A stretch of DNA of 47,672 nt from Gammaproteobacteria bacterium. Its GTDB lineage: Bacteria > Pseudomonadota > Gammaproteobacteria > Pseudomonadales > Cellvibrionaceae. The stretch spans positions 1 to 47,672 of the forward strand of contig JANYIO010000019.1 in assembly GCA_025362015.1 (NCBI GenBank), in the 5' to 3' direction. The notes below the pieces were generated by a model. That model did no database searches. It saw only the letters and a program-made list of their open reading frames with translations, and was not told the DNA's origin. A program made the translations under genes and the position numbers. Below, piece after piece: positions 8,533-16,356 of this stretch. Position 1 is the stretch's first letter; each line of letters begins with the position of its first letter.

Positions 8533-9011
8533 TTGAGCATCTCCTTAACTAAGTTTAATGCTAATTTATCAAGTAACATGCAAAATTTGGTGACTGGCAT
8601 ATCCCAATTTGGCCTTATTGTATAATGCGTAGCTTTAAAATTTTGTTTATAGTCATCTTTAGTGATAACCAAGCCGAATGGAATACCGCTACCTGCAAGC
8701 AATTTATAATATTCCCAGTTCTTTGATGGTATGCCGCTACGATCAAACAGAGAGATTCCTCCAGTTTTTGCTTTTACCCAAAGCTCCCCATTTTTGCTAT
8801 AGGTTTTAATATCCTCTGGACGAAGATTTCCGTTAGACATTTTGAACGCTTTTAGAATGGGATAAAAAATTGAATCGCTATTGTGAGGATTTCGACCTCG
8901 CCACAGATTCACATTCAAATCAAATTTTGAATCAAAAAGCTCATTTAATTCACGCTTATGAATAAAGTAATCATCTTCCTTTTCTTCTCTCATCAATAAC
9001 CCCTTAAGCAT
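8526..9011 (-). CDS. Tse2-like ADP-ribosyltransferase toxin
   Basis: 161 aa (alternative start MREEKEDDYF at 8993); GELWVKAKTGGISLFDRSGIP...KDDYKQNFKATHYTIRPNWDMP matches recalled Tse2 GLYAPDTGGTSVFDRAG...QDSYNKRLQATHYTIMPAKPM. Confidence 0.72.
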   Translation of the reverse strand: MLKGLLMREEKEDDYFIHKRELNELFDSKFDLNVNLWRGRNPHNSDSIFYPILKAFKMSNGNLRPEDIKTYSKNGELWVKAKTGGISLFDRSGIPSKNWEYYKLLAGSGIPFGLVITKDDYKQNFKATHYTIRPNWDMPVTKFCMLLDKLALNLVKEMLKC

Positions 9012-9064
9012 TGTTTTGGAAATTTAATAAATTTCAACGACTCAACTTAGCGCATCACAAAATA

Positions 9065-12000
9065 TTAATTTATATCCAACTTTGGTAACGCCTTCACTAT
9101 TTTCATAGTTTCAATGCTTACTGTGATTACGCGCATAAAAAGCTCTAGCGGGTATTTTGCGTTGCCCATTGTTTCAATTGCCCAATCGTTGGCATCGTTC
9201 ACTATGCCGCTTTCTTTGTGGGTGGTTACGGCTTGGCGTTCCATTACCCAATCGAGTGCGGCTTTACCGTTGACTACATAATCAAAGGCGGCTTCGGGTA
9301 TATCGCGGATGGTGATTTTATTGTTATAAATTACCGTGTGTTTTTCGCCTTTCTTTGCGAACTTCATTTTTGTAACGTAATAATCTTTATCTTCCAGCTC
9401 GGTTATTTTTTTCTTGCCCACATCTAAAGTGACGGGGTAACAATCGACAGTTTCATAGTTGAGGTGCAGCTCTGCTAAATCGCGCCCTGCTTTGGAAAAC
9501 GCCCAAAAATTACTGGCGGTTTTTACACAGGGAATGCGCGGCAATTCTTTGCTGAGATTATCGGCATAGCGCTCACGGTAATCGGATGAATGTAGAAGCC
9601 CATAGACGTAATAGAACACATCTTTTTTGCTGATTTTTTCATTTGGGTAAGCCGCTGTAAAATGCGCTAAACCGGTATCGCTAATACCATCTTTACGCTG
9701 ATATTCTGAGTCGTTAACCTCTGTCCTTTGATTTACTTGTCCCGCAAATAAATCGACAATCTGTAGCTTATCATCGAAATCTATTTGGTCGTCATTGGAG
9801 GATTTTTCGTAGAGGTATAACGGAAAACACTGACTCTTTTCAATCAGCTCCAGATCAGGCAAAGAATTAACAATGAATGATGAAAATCCACTTCTTGCAC
9901 CCACACCAGAAAGACAAATTAAATAATTGACAGTTTCAGATTCAGGAAAAATACTTGGCATTTGATAACGACGCTGGTTAAAATTCTTATCAAAATAAAA
10001 CCATCTCTTTACAAAAGGCCTATACATAGCAACAACATATGCATCTTCACGCTTTATATGTTTTACACCTCTCGTCAAATCTAACTTTAAATTATCTGTC
10101 CAACTAATACTTTTAGCGTCATCACTTAGCAGGCCTTCAAGACTTGAAAATTTATTATTCTTATTGGCAAAAATAGATTTACACCGTTCCACTTCCTTAT
10201 TGTAAAATTCTATAGTTAAATTCATGTTTAGCGATAAAGATTTTTTTGAATAATTATATACCCAAGCATCACGATTAGTTTTTACCCCACTCGAATAATT
10301 TTCAAATATAGTGGATCTCGATTTATCTTTTTTATTTCCGATCTCAATAAAAAAATCTGTAAATGTATCTCTTTGAGTCAGCCAATCGTTATGCTCATCG
10401 GAAGTAATTTCTGACCATAAGCCAGAATCACTCATGTAGCCAGCACTGCGAAGCTCTTTAATTTTATTCAGTTTATCGTCAGTCTTTAGATCATCACCTA
10501 TATCATAGTAATAAACATTTCCGTGCTTATTTGACTTTGGGTTCTTGACTAAAAAACTTATAGCTATACCAGACATACTATTACTTTCAAATATGTTTTG
10601 CCCCTCCTTAGCCTTCCCCTTGCTCAGCATGTTTTTACGAATATCTCCACGAAGATTAAAGATGTAAATACTCGAAAACTCACTCTCTAAACACTTTCTC
10701 ATTCCATCCATAGCAGGTTTGTCCACAAAACCACTGCCAGAAACAAAACCCAACACACCATTGTCACCTAAACGGTCACTAGCCCAACGTATAGCCCTTA
10801 CATATGAATTATAGAGACTATTTTTAAGTGTTGCATTGGAATGAAAAGCATATGTTTCTTTAATTCTTCCATCGAGAATTTCGTATGAGGTTTTCTGATT
10901 ATTATCATTTTCACTTTTTTGACCAGATGAATAAGGCGGATTTCCGATTATTACTCTTATATCTTTCAAACTTTTCTGGCGCTTTCTGCGAGCACTATTT
11001 TGTATAAGTATCTGATCCACCAAATCATCTTTTTCGTAGAGTTGAAAAGTGTCAGTTAAACAGATACCTTCAAAGGGCACATAGTTTCCCCCTACCAAGC
11101 TGTGGTAAACCGCTTCTATATTTATTGCCGCTATGTAATACGCCAGCAATACAATTTCATTGGCGTGAATCTCAGATTTATATTTTTGCTTTAGCTTATC
11201 AACTGGAATTAAACCACTTTGTAGCAGACGAGTAATAAAGGTTCCCGTACCTGTGAAGGGGTCAACAATATGTACGCCTTCGCTACCCAAGGTTTGGTTG
11301 AATTCCTGTTTAAGAATATCGTTAACGCTGTGGATAATAAAATCCACCACTTCTACTGGCGTATACACAATGCCTAATTTGTCCCGCAATTTTGGAAAGG
11401 CTTTAGCAAAAAACTTATCGTAAAGCTCAACAATAATTTTTTGTTTGCCTTGGGCGTTATCTATGCCTTCTGCACGCATTTTTACGCTGGCATAGAATTT
11501 TTCTAGGGTATCGGTTTCTTTATTGAGGTTGTGATCTTGCAATACATCCAGCACGCCTTGCATGGCTTGGCTCATGGGGTTGTGTTGGGCAAAGCTGTAA
11601 TCGCTAAAGAGCGCATCAAATACGGGTTTAGTGATTAGGTGCTGGGCAAGCATTTCAATCACTTCGCCATCGCTAATACTATCGTTCAAGTCATCGCGTA
11701 ATTCATGAGCGAATTCAGCAAAGGCTTTTTGCTCTTCGGTATTCGCGGGGTTTTCAACAATGGTTTTAATTCGCGTGATATGGGTATTGGCAATTTTGGC
11801 AATGTCGTTTGCCCAATCGCCCCAGTGATTTCTATTGCCGCACTTTTGCACTACCTTGGCATAAAGTGCGCGCTCAATTTCGCCCACTTCAAAGGTCATG
11901 CCTAGCTGTTCTGGTTGTACCTCATACTCTTTATGTTCTTCGCCAATACCGTAGGTGCCTTTGCCGGTTTTCTTCTTTGGTTTTCCTTCAGATTTTTTAG

Positions 12001-13999
12001 TGATTTTGTCGGTAATGGCAATCACTTCCATTTTTTTATTATCTCTACCGATCAAATCTAACTTGTTAATCATGGCATCAAAGCGGTCATCGTGTGAACG
12101 CAATGCCTGTAAAACTTCCCACACCACTTTGTAAGTTTTGTTGTCATTGAGCGCTTCAGCGGGTGTCATGCCAGCGGGTATTACTACGGGTAGAATCACA
12201 TAGCCCATTTTTTTGTTGGGCGCATTACGCATTACACGGCCTACAGATTGCACTACATCTACTTGAGAATTGCGTGGAGTTAAAAACAGTACGGCATCCA
12301 GTGCGGGCACATCTACACCTTCAGATAAACAGCGCACATTACTTAAAATACGGCAGGTATTGTCTGGCAAATTAGCTTTTAGCCAATTCAATTTTTCTTC
12401 TTTTTGGGTGGCGTTCATGCCGCCATCAACATGCGCCGCTTCACAAATTAAGGTGTTGTGATTGTCTTCCTGCTCTTGATAAGCCTCCACCACACTTTGA
12501 AACATACCCGATATTTGTTTAGAGCTAACTTTATGTTTTGTGCTTTTATTTTGTGCTTCAATTACTTGGCAGAAAGCAACGGCGCGTCGCATTGGTTCGA
12601 TGTCGTTAATTAAATCATCTTCTGCACCTTGTTTGCTAAGCGCCTTCCAGCAACCCACAATTTTTGCAGCGTCGTCTACTTTTAAGCTGTTGTTTTCATC
12701 TTTTAATAAATTTTGCAGCCTTGCGCTTACGTGCGCTTCGTCCACGGTTAACACAATAACTTTATAATCACATAACAAACCACGACTGACCGCTTCAGAA
12801 AAAGTGATGATGTAAAGCTCTTTGCCGTACAGGGTTTCATCATCCATTGAGCACAGGGCGACGTTATCTTTATCCGCATTGGCTTTTGCAATATCGGCAT
12901 AAATACGCGGCGTTGCGGTCATGTAAATGCGTTTGGCAGATTTTATAAAATCGTTGTTGTGAACTTTTACAAAATTACTTTCGCTTTCATTGTCAAAAGT
13001 TGCACCTGTAGTGCGGTGCGCTTCATCGCAAATAATTAAATCAAAATTTGCAAGATTAAATTCTTTTTGGGCTTTGCTGATTACATCAATGGAGTGGTAA
13101 GTAGAAAATACCACGCTCATGTGGTTAGCATCGTGGCGCTTTGCCATTTCTTCGGCCAAGCGTTTTGGTTCTGTGGTGGCGGGGTAACGTAATTCGTGTG
13201 TAAAGGTATGCACTACATCTTCATCTTTGTTGCGCTTCTTGCCTGTGTGGCTATCTGAGCAAACGGCAAAACTATGCAACAAGGTTTCACTCTCTTGCGT
13301 CCACTCGGTAAGGGTTTGGGATAGCAACGAAAGGCTGGGCACTAAAAATAAAACACGCTTGCCATTGCCCGCTAGCTCTTCTGCAATTTTTAAACTGGTG
13401 AAAGTCTTACCCGTACCACAAGCCATAATGAGCTTGCCACGGTCGGCAATTTGCAGCCCTGCTCTTGCTCCATTTAAAGCATTAAGTTGGTGTGGTCGCA
13501 GGCTTTTCTTTTGTTTAAGCACAGGCGCAGCATTGGGTTTATATTTTGCCCAATCAATTTGGCTATTTTCCAAATCGTTTAAATCAATTTTGGTAACGGG
13601 TGGCTGTTGATTTTGAAGCGCATCTTCTGCGTGCTCTGACCAATTGCTGGTGGTAGTTACAATGACGCGGTGGGTAAATGGCTTTTTGCCTGAAGCTGTA
13701 AAGAAGCTATCAATATCGGCTTTTCTTACACAATAATCTTCTGCGTAGCATTTGCACTGAATGGCGTGGTATTCATTGGTGCCTTGAGTTTTGGCGACCA
13801 AATCAATGCCGGTATCACGGCCATCTAAGCCTTGTGTTTTTGCCCAATCGCTGTAAAGCCATACGTCGCTGTATAAATCGCGGTAAGTAGCCTCATAGCG
13901 GAAATAGGTGCGAATTAGCTCTTCAAAATAGGTGCCTTTTTCACGCTCACTGGCTGAGTCATTACGGTATTTTGCAAGAATGCTTTGTAGGGGTGTCAT
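9065..13999 (-). CDS. single-polypeptide type ISP-like restriction-modification enzyme (Mrr-like nuclease + SF2 helicase + N6-adenine methyltransferase + specificity region)
   Basis: 1644 aa; nuclease GIDLVAKTQGTNEYHAIQCKCYAEDY; Walker A MACGTGKTFTSL; DEAH ICDEAHRTTG; TATPRIY; MTase motif I VDPFTGTGTFITRL; motif IV GNPPYSSGQ. Confidence 0.93.
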   Translation of the reverse strand: MTPLQSILAKYRNDSASEREKGTYFEELIRTYFRYEATYRDLYSDVWLYSDWAKTQGLDGRDTGIDLVAKTQGTNEYHAIQCKCYAEDYCVRKADIDSFFTASGKKPFTHRVIVTTTSNWSEHAEDALQNQQPPVTKIDLNDLENSQIDWAKYKPNAAPVLKQKKSLRPHQLNALNGARAGLQIADRGKLIMACGTGKTFTSLKIAEELAGNGKRVLFLVPSLSLLSQTLTEWTQESETLLHSFAVCSDSHTGKKRNKDEDVVHTFTHELRYPATTEPKRLAEEMAKRHDANHMSVVFSTYHSIDVISKAQKEFNLANFDLIICDEAHRTTGATFDNESESNFVKVHNNDFIKSAKRIYMTATPRIYADIAKANADKDNVALCSMDDETLYGKELYIITFSEAVSRGLLCDYKVIVLTVDEAHVSARLQNLLKDENNSLKVDDAAKIVGCWKALSKQGAEDDLINDIEPMRRAVAFCQVIEAQNKSTKHKVSSKQISGMFQSVVEAYQEQEDNHNTLICEAAHVDGGMNATQKEEKLNWLKANLPDNTCRILSNVRCLSEGVDVPALDAVLFLTPRNSQVDVVQSVGRVMRNAPNKKMGYVILPVVIPAGMTPAEALNDNKTYKVVWEVLQALRSHDDRFDAMINKLDLIGRDNKKMEVIAITDKITKKSEGKPKKKTGKGTYGIGEEHKEYEVQPEQLGMTFEVGEIERALYAKVVQKCGNRNHWGDWANDIAKIANTHITRIKTIVENPANTEEQKAFAEFAHELRDDLNDSISDGEVIEMLAQHLITKPVFDALFSDYSFAQHNPMSQAMQGVLDVLQDHNLNKETDTLEKFYASVKMRAEGIDNAQGKQKIIVELYDKFFAKAFPKLRDKLGIVYTPVEVVDFIIHSVNDILKQEFNQTLGSEGVHIVDPFTGTGTFITRLLQSGLIPVDKLKQKYKSEIHANEIVLLAYYIAAINIEAVYHSLVGGNYVPFEGICLTDTFQLYEKDDLVDQILIQNSARRKRQKSLKDIRVIIGNPPYSSGQKSENDNNQKTSYEILDGRIKETYAFHSNATLKNSLYNSYVRAIRWASDRLGDNGVLGFVSGSGFVDKPAMDGMRKCLESEFSSIYIFNLRGDIRKNMLSKGKAKEGQNIFESNSMSGIAISFLVKNPKSNKHGNVYYYDIGDDLKTDDKLNKIKELRSAGYMSDSGLWSEITSDEHNDWLTQRDTFTDFFIEIGNKKDKSRSTIFENYSSGVKTNRDAWVYNYSKKSLSLNMNLTIEFYNKEVERCKSIFANKNNKFSSLEGLLSDDAKSISWTDNLKLDLTRGVKHIKREDAYVVAMYRPFVKRWFYFDKNFNQRRYQMPSIFPESETVNYLICLSGVGARSGFSSFIVNSLPDLELIEKSQCFPLYLYEKSSNDDQIDFDDKLQIVDLFAGQVNQRTEVNDSEYQRKDGISDTGLAHFTAAYPNEKISKKDVFYYVYGLLHSSDYRERYADNLSKELPRIPCVKTASNFWAFSKAGRDLAELHLNYETVDCYPVTLDVGKKKITELEDKDYYVTKMKFAKKGEKHTVIYNNKITIRDIPEAAFDYVVNGKAALDWVMERQAVTTHKESGIVNDANDWAIETMGNAKYPLELFMRVITVSIETMKIVKALPKLDIN

Positions 14000-14055
14000 T
14001 GTGCCTTTCCTTTTTTCGTTTTAATTTTTTGGCGTTACGTTAGCAAATAATTGTT

Positions 14056-15261
14056 TTAATTTTTTGTTTTCAATTGGTCAAGATAATCCGCCCAAGCTTG
14101 CATCATTTGTTTTCGTTCTGGCAAATGTTTTGTACGATTGTAGGCACGGCCATTAGCATCTTTCACAGCGTGCGCTAATTGTTGCTCTATGTAATCCACG
14201 CGGAAGCCTAGCACTTCATCCAATATCGTGCGCGCTGTTGCACGAAAGCCGTGGGGCGTTACTTGTTCATTGGTGTAACCCAAGGTGCGTAACGCCGTTC
14301 GCACACCATTTTCTGACAGTGGCCGACCACCTCGCCTTGCGCTTGGAAACACATAACGACCATAGCCCGTTAGCGGTTGCAGGCTTCGCAGAATTACTAA
14401 CGATTGGCGACTTAAAGGGACTATGTGCGGCAAACGCATTTTCATTTTTTCGGCAGGAATTTCCCAGTGTTCCTGTGCCCAATCTATTTCTGCCCACTCC
14501 ATGTGACGAATTTCGCCGGGGCGCTGGAATAACATAGGCGTTAACTGTAAGGCGGCTTTTACTTCTGGCGTCCCATTGTAGTCATCCATTGCAATCAAAA
14601 CGCCGCGTAACTCTTCTGGTTTCGTAATAGCGGCGCGGTGTTGAGCCCTCTTGATTATCAGCGCACCCTTTAAGTCTTGTGAAGTATCGCGTTCAGCACG
14701 GCCAGTGGCAACTGCATAACGCAATACCTGCCCCGCTACTCGCTTTGCTCTATTGGCCGTTTCATGTAAACCATCATCTTCTATACGGCGCAAGGCTGCT
14801 AATAATTGTACAGGGGTAAGCTCGGCAACGGGGATGCCCCCAATAAAGGGGCATAATTTCTTATCAAGCAACCAGTAAAGTTTTTCTATCGTGGACGATG
14901 AAGCACCTTCACGCTTGTGCTTCTCAACCAGCTCATAAGCTACCACCGCAAAGGTATTATCAATTGATGTTTGCTTGGCGAGCTTGTTCTGTTTTTTAAG
15001 TTCGCTGGGATCATTGCCTTCAGCCAGCATAGCCTTGGCAACTCTGGCTTTTTCACGGGCTACAGATAGAGTAACTGTTGGGTAAACACCCAAAGCCAGC
15101 CGCTTTTCCTTCCCGTTATAACGGTATTTAAGCCGCCAGTACTTGGAGCCGGTGGGCATAACCTCAATATACATACCGCTACCATCGGGTAACCGGTAAG
15201 ACTTCTCTTTGGGCTTGGCCTGCTTCGCCGCTGCTTCTGTGAGTTTATTGCTACCCGCCAC
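14056..15261 (-). CDS. P4-type tyrosine integrase of the proximal island (probable GTG start at 15261; the ORF track starts at 15360)
   Basis: DUF4102-like N-terminus NKLTEAAAKQAKPKEKSYRLPDGSGMYIEVMPTGSKYWRLKYRYNGKEKRLALGVYPTVTL; catalytic FQRPGEIRHMEW, HGFRATARTIL. Sequence upstream of VAGSNKL overlaps candidate arm sites. Confidence 0.9.
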   Translation of the reverse strand: MAGSNKLTEAAAKQAKPKEKSYRLPDGSGMYIEVMPTGSKYWRLKYRYNGKEKRLALGVYPTVTLSVAREKARVAKAMLAEGNDPSELKKQNKLAKQTSIDNTFAVVAYELVEKHKREGASSSTIEKLYWLLDKKLCPFIGGIPVAELTPVQLLAALRRIEDDGLHETANRAKRVAGQVLRYAVATGRAERDTSQDLKGALIIKRAQHRAAITKPEELRGVLIAMDDYNGTPEVKAALQLTPMLFQRPGEIRHMEWAEIDWAQEHWEIPAEKMKMRLPHIVPLSRQSLVILRSLQPLTGYGRYVFPSARRGGRPLSENGVRTALRTLGYTNEQVTPHGFRATARTILDEVLGFRVDYIEQQLAHAVKDANGRAYNRTKHLPERKQMMQAWADYLDQLKTKN

Positions 15262-15263
15262 CT

Positions 15264-15307
15264 TATGCCCCCAGCCCTTTTTTAGTATGCCCCCTATTGT
15301 GCCCCCA
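15264..15307. repeat. candidate integrase arm-type sites, tRNA-proximal end
   Basis: tatgccccca 15264-15273, tatgccccct 15286-15295, tgtgccccca 15298-15307. Confidence 0.5.
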
Positions 15308-15360
15308 TGTAGTGTAGGCTGCAATAGAATCTCATGGGACGAAACAGGAACAATAAACAT

Positions 15361-15385
15361 AAAAAAACCCGCAATTACGCGGGTC
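15361..15385 (-). terminator. Rho-independent terminator downstream of tRNA-Leu
   Basis: minus strand gacccgcgtaattgcgggttttttt. Confidence 0.75.
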
Positions 15386-15419
15386 TTTGGATGTTACAAA
15401 TGACTACTGAATTTCAATT

Positions 15420-15505
15420 TGGTGCCCGAGGCCGGAATTGAACCGGCATGACCAATGGTCGACAGATTTTAAATCTGTTGTGTCTACCGATTTCACCACT
15501 CGGGC
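15420..15505 (-). tRNA. tRNA-Leu(TAA)
   Basis: GCCCGAGTGGTGAAATCGGTAGACACAACAGATTTAAAATCTGT...CCGGTTCAATTCCGGCCTCGGGCACCA; long variable arm, encoded CCA. Confidence 0.95.
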
Positions 15506-15545
15506 AGAGTGCCTTTACGTTGCGAGTTAAAAACGTAAAAGAAGC

Positions 15546-15619
15546 TGGAGGCGCGATCCGGAGTCGAACCGGACTGACTGGATTTGCAATCCAGAGCATA
15601 ACCGCTTTGCTATCGCGCC
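15546..15619 (-). tRNA. tRNA-Cys(GCA)
   Basis: GGCGCGATAGCAAAGCGGTTATGCTCTGGATTGCAAATCCAGTCAGTCCGGTTCGACTCCGGATCGCGCCTCCA. Confidence 0.95.
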
Positions 15620-15735
15620 GTTTCAGGAGCGCGCAATTTTAGCGGAGTCGTTTTAAAAATCCTAGTATTTTCTGAGACTTATGTGAAGTTTTTTGACTGA
15701 ATTACAGTTTCCGGAGCTGAACATGATTAATACGT

Positions 15736-16290
15736 TTACTTTTTAGCCGAATCTGCCAGAAGAAATGGCGATGCCACGCGCAAATACAAGATCATTGACC
15801 AAAGCGTTAAAAATGCAGCACCCGCAAGCGCTATATAGCCCAACCAATACAAACTTTCAAAATCCATTAATAGGACAATTATTGCCAACATTTGTAACGT
15901 GGTTTTAATTTTACCAATGTAGGAAACTGCAATACTCGCTCTTTGACCTAGCTCTGCCATCCATTCACGCAAAGCAGAAATAACAATTTCACGCCCTACA
16001 ATAACTGCAGCTGCCACTACAAACCAAGCTGAGTCATGGTGAATAGAAACCAGTAATAAGAGCGCAAAAGCAACCATTAGCTTATCTGCTACTGGATCTA
16101 GAAATGCACCGAAGGATGTTGTTTGATCATATTTACGCGCAACATAACCATCCAACCAATCAGTAATGGCCGCAACGGTAAAAATTACTGCACAGGACAA
16201 ATGGGCCCACGAAAACGGTAAATAAAAAAGCACAACAAATAACGGGATAAAAACGATCCGCAAGAGTGTTAGCTGATTAGCTAGATTCAT
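15736..16290 (-). CDS. pgsA: CDP-diacylglycerol--glycerol-3-phosphate 3-phosphatidyltransferase
   Basis: NLANQLTLLRIVFIP; DWLDGYVARKYDQTTSFGAFLDPVADK CDP-alcohol phosphotransferase motif. Confidence 0.95.
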   Translation of the reverse strand: MNLANQLTLLRIVFIPLFVVLFYLPFSWAHLSCAVIFTVAAITDWLDGYVARKYDQTTSFGAFLDPVADKLMVAFALLLLVSIHHDSAWFVVAAAVIVGREIVISALREWMAELGQRASIAVSYIGKIKTTLQMLAIIVLLMDFESLYWLGYIALAGAAFLTLWSMILYLRVASPFLLADSAKK

Positions 16291-16356
16291 AACCAGAGTT
16301 TCTCAACGATGAGCAAAAGACGCAGTCAATAATAGATCGCAATAATACACTATCGT

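Larger units (their letters stand above)
2056..15434. mobile_element. Integrative genomic island at tRNA-Leu(TAA), about 13.4 kb
   Basis: P4-type integrase adjacent to the tRNA 3' end, att-like repeat at the far end, TATGCCCCCA repeats inside both ends, accessory cargo with all genes on the minus strand. Confidence 0.7.

Noticed and set aside
13227-13610. 127-aa plus-strand ORF
   Set aside because: Antisense to the type ISP gene, no recognisable domain; a by-product of a long coding region.
9065-13999. BREX, DISARM or multi-subunit type I RM locus
   Set aside because: Nuclease, helicase and methyltransferase are fused in one chain and no brx, pglZ, drm or separate hsd genes are present.
15620-15735. 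tRNA-Gly gene expected near pgsA/tRNA-Cys/tRNA-Leu in relatives
   Set aside because: No cloverleaf-compatible sequence between tRNA-Cys and pgsA.
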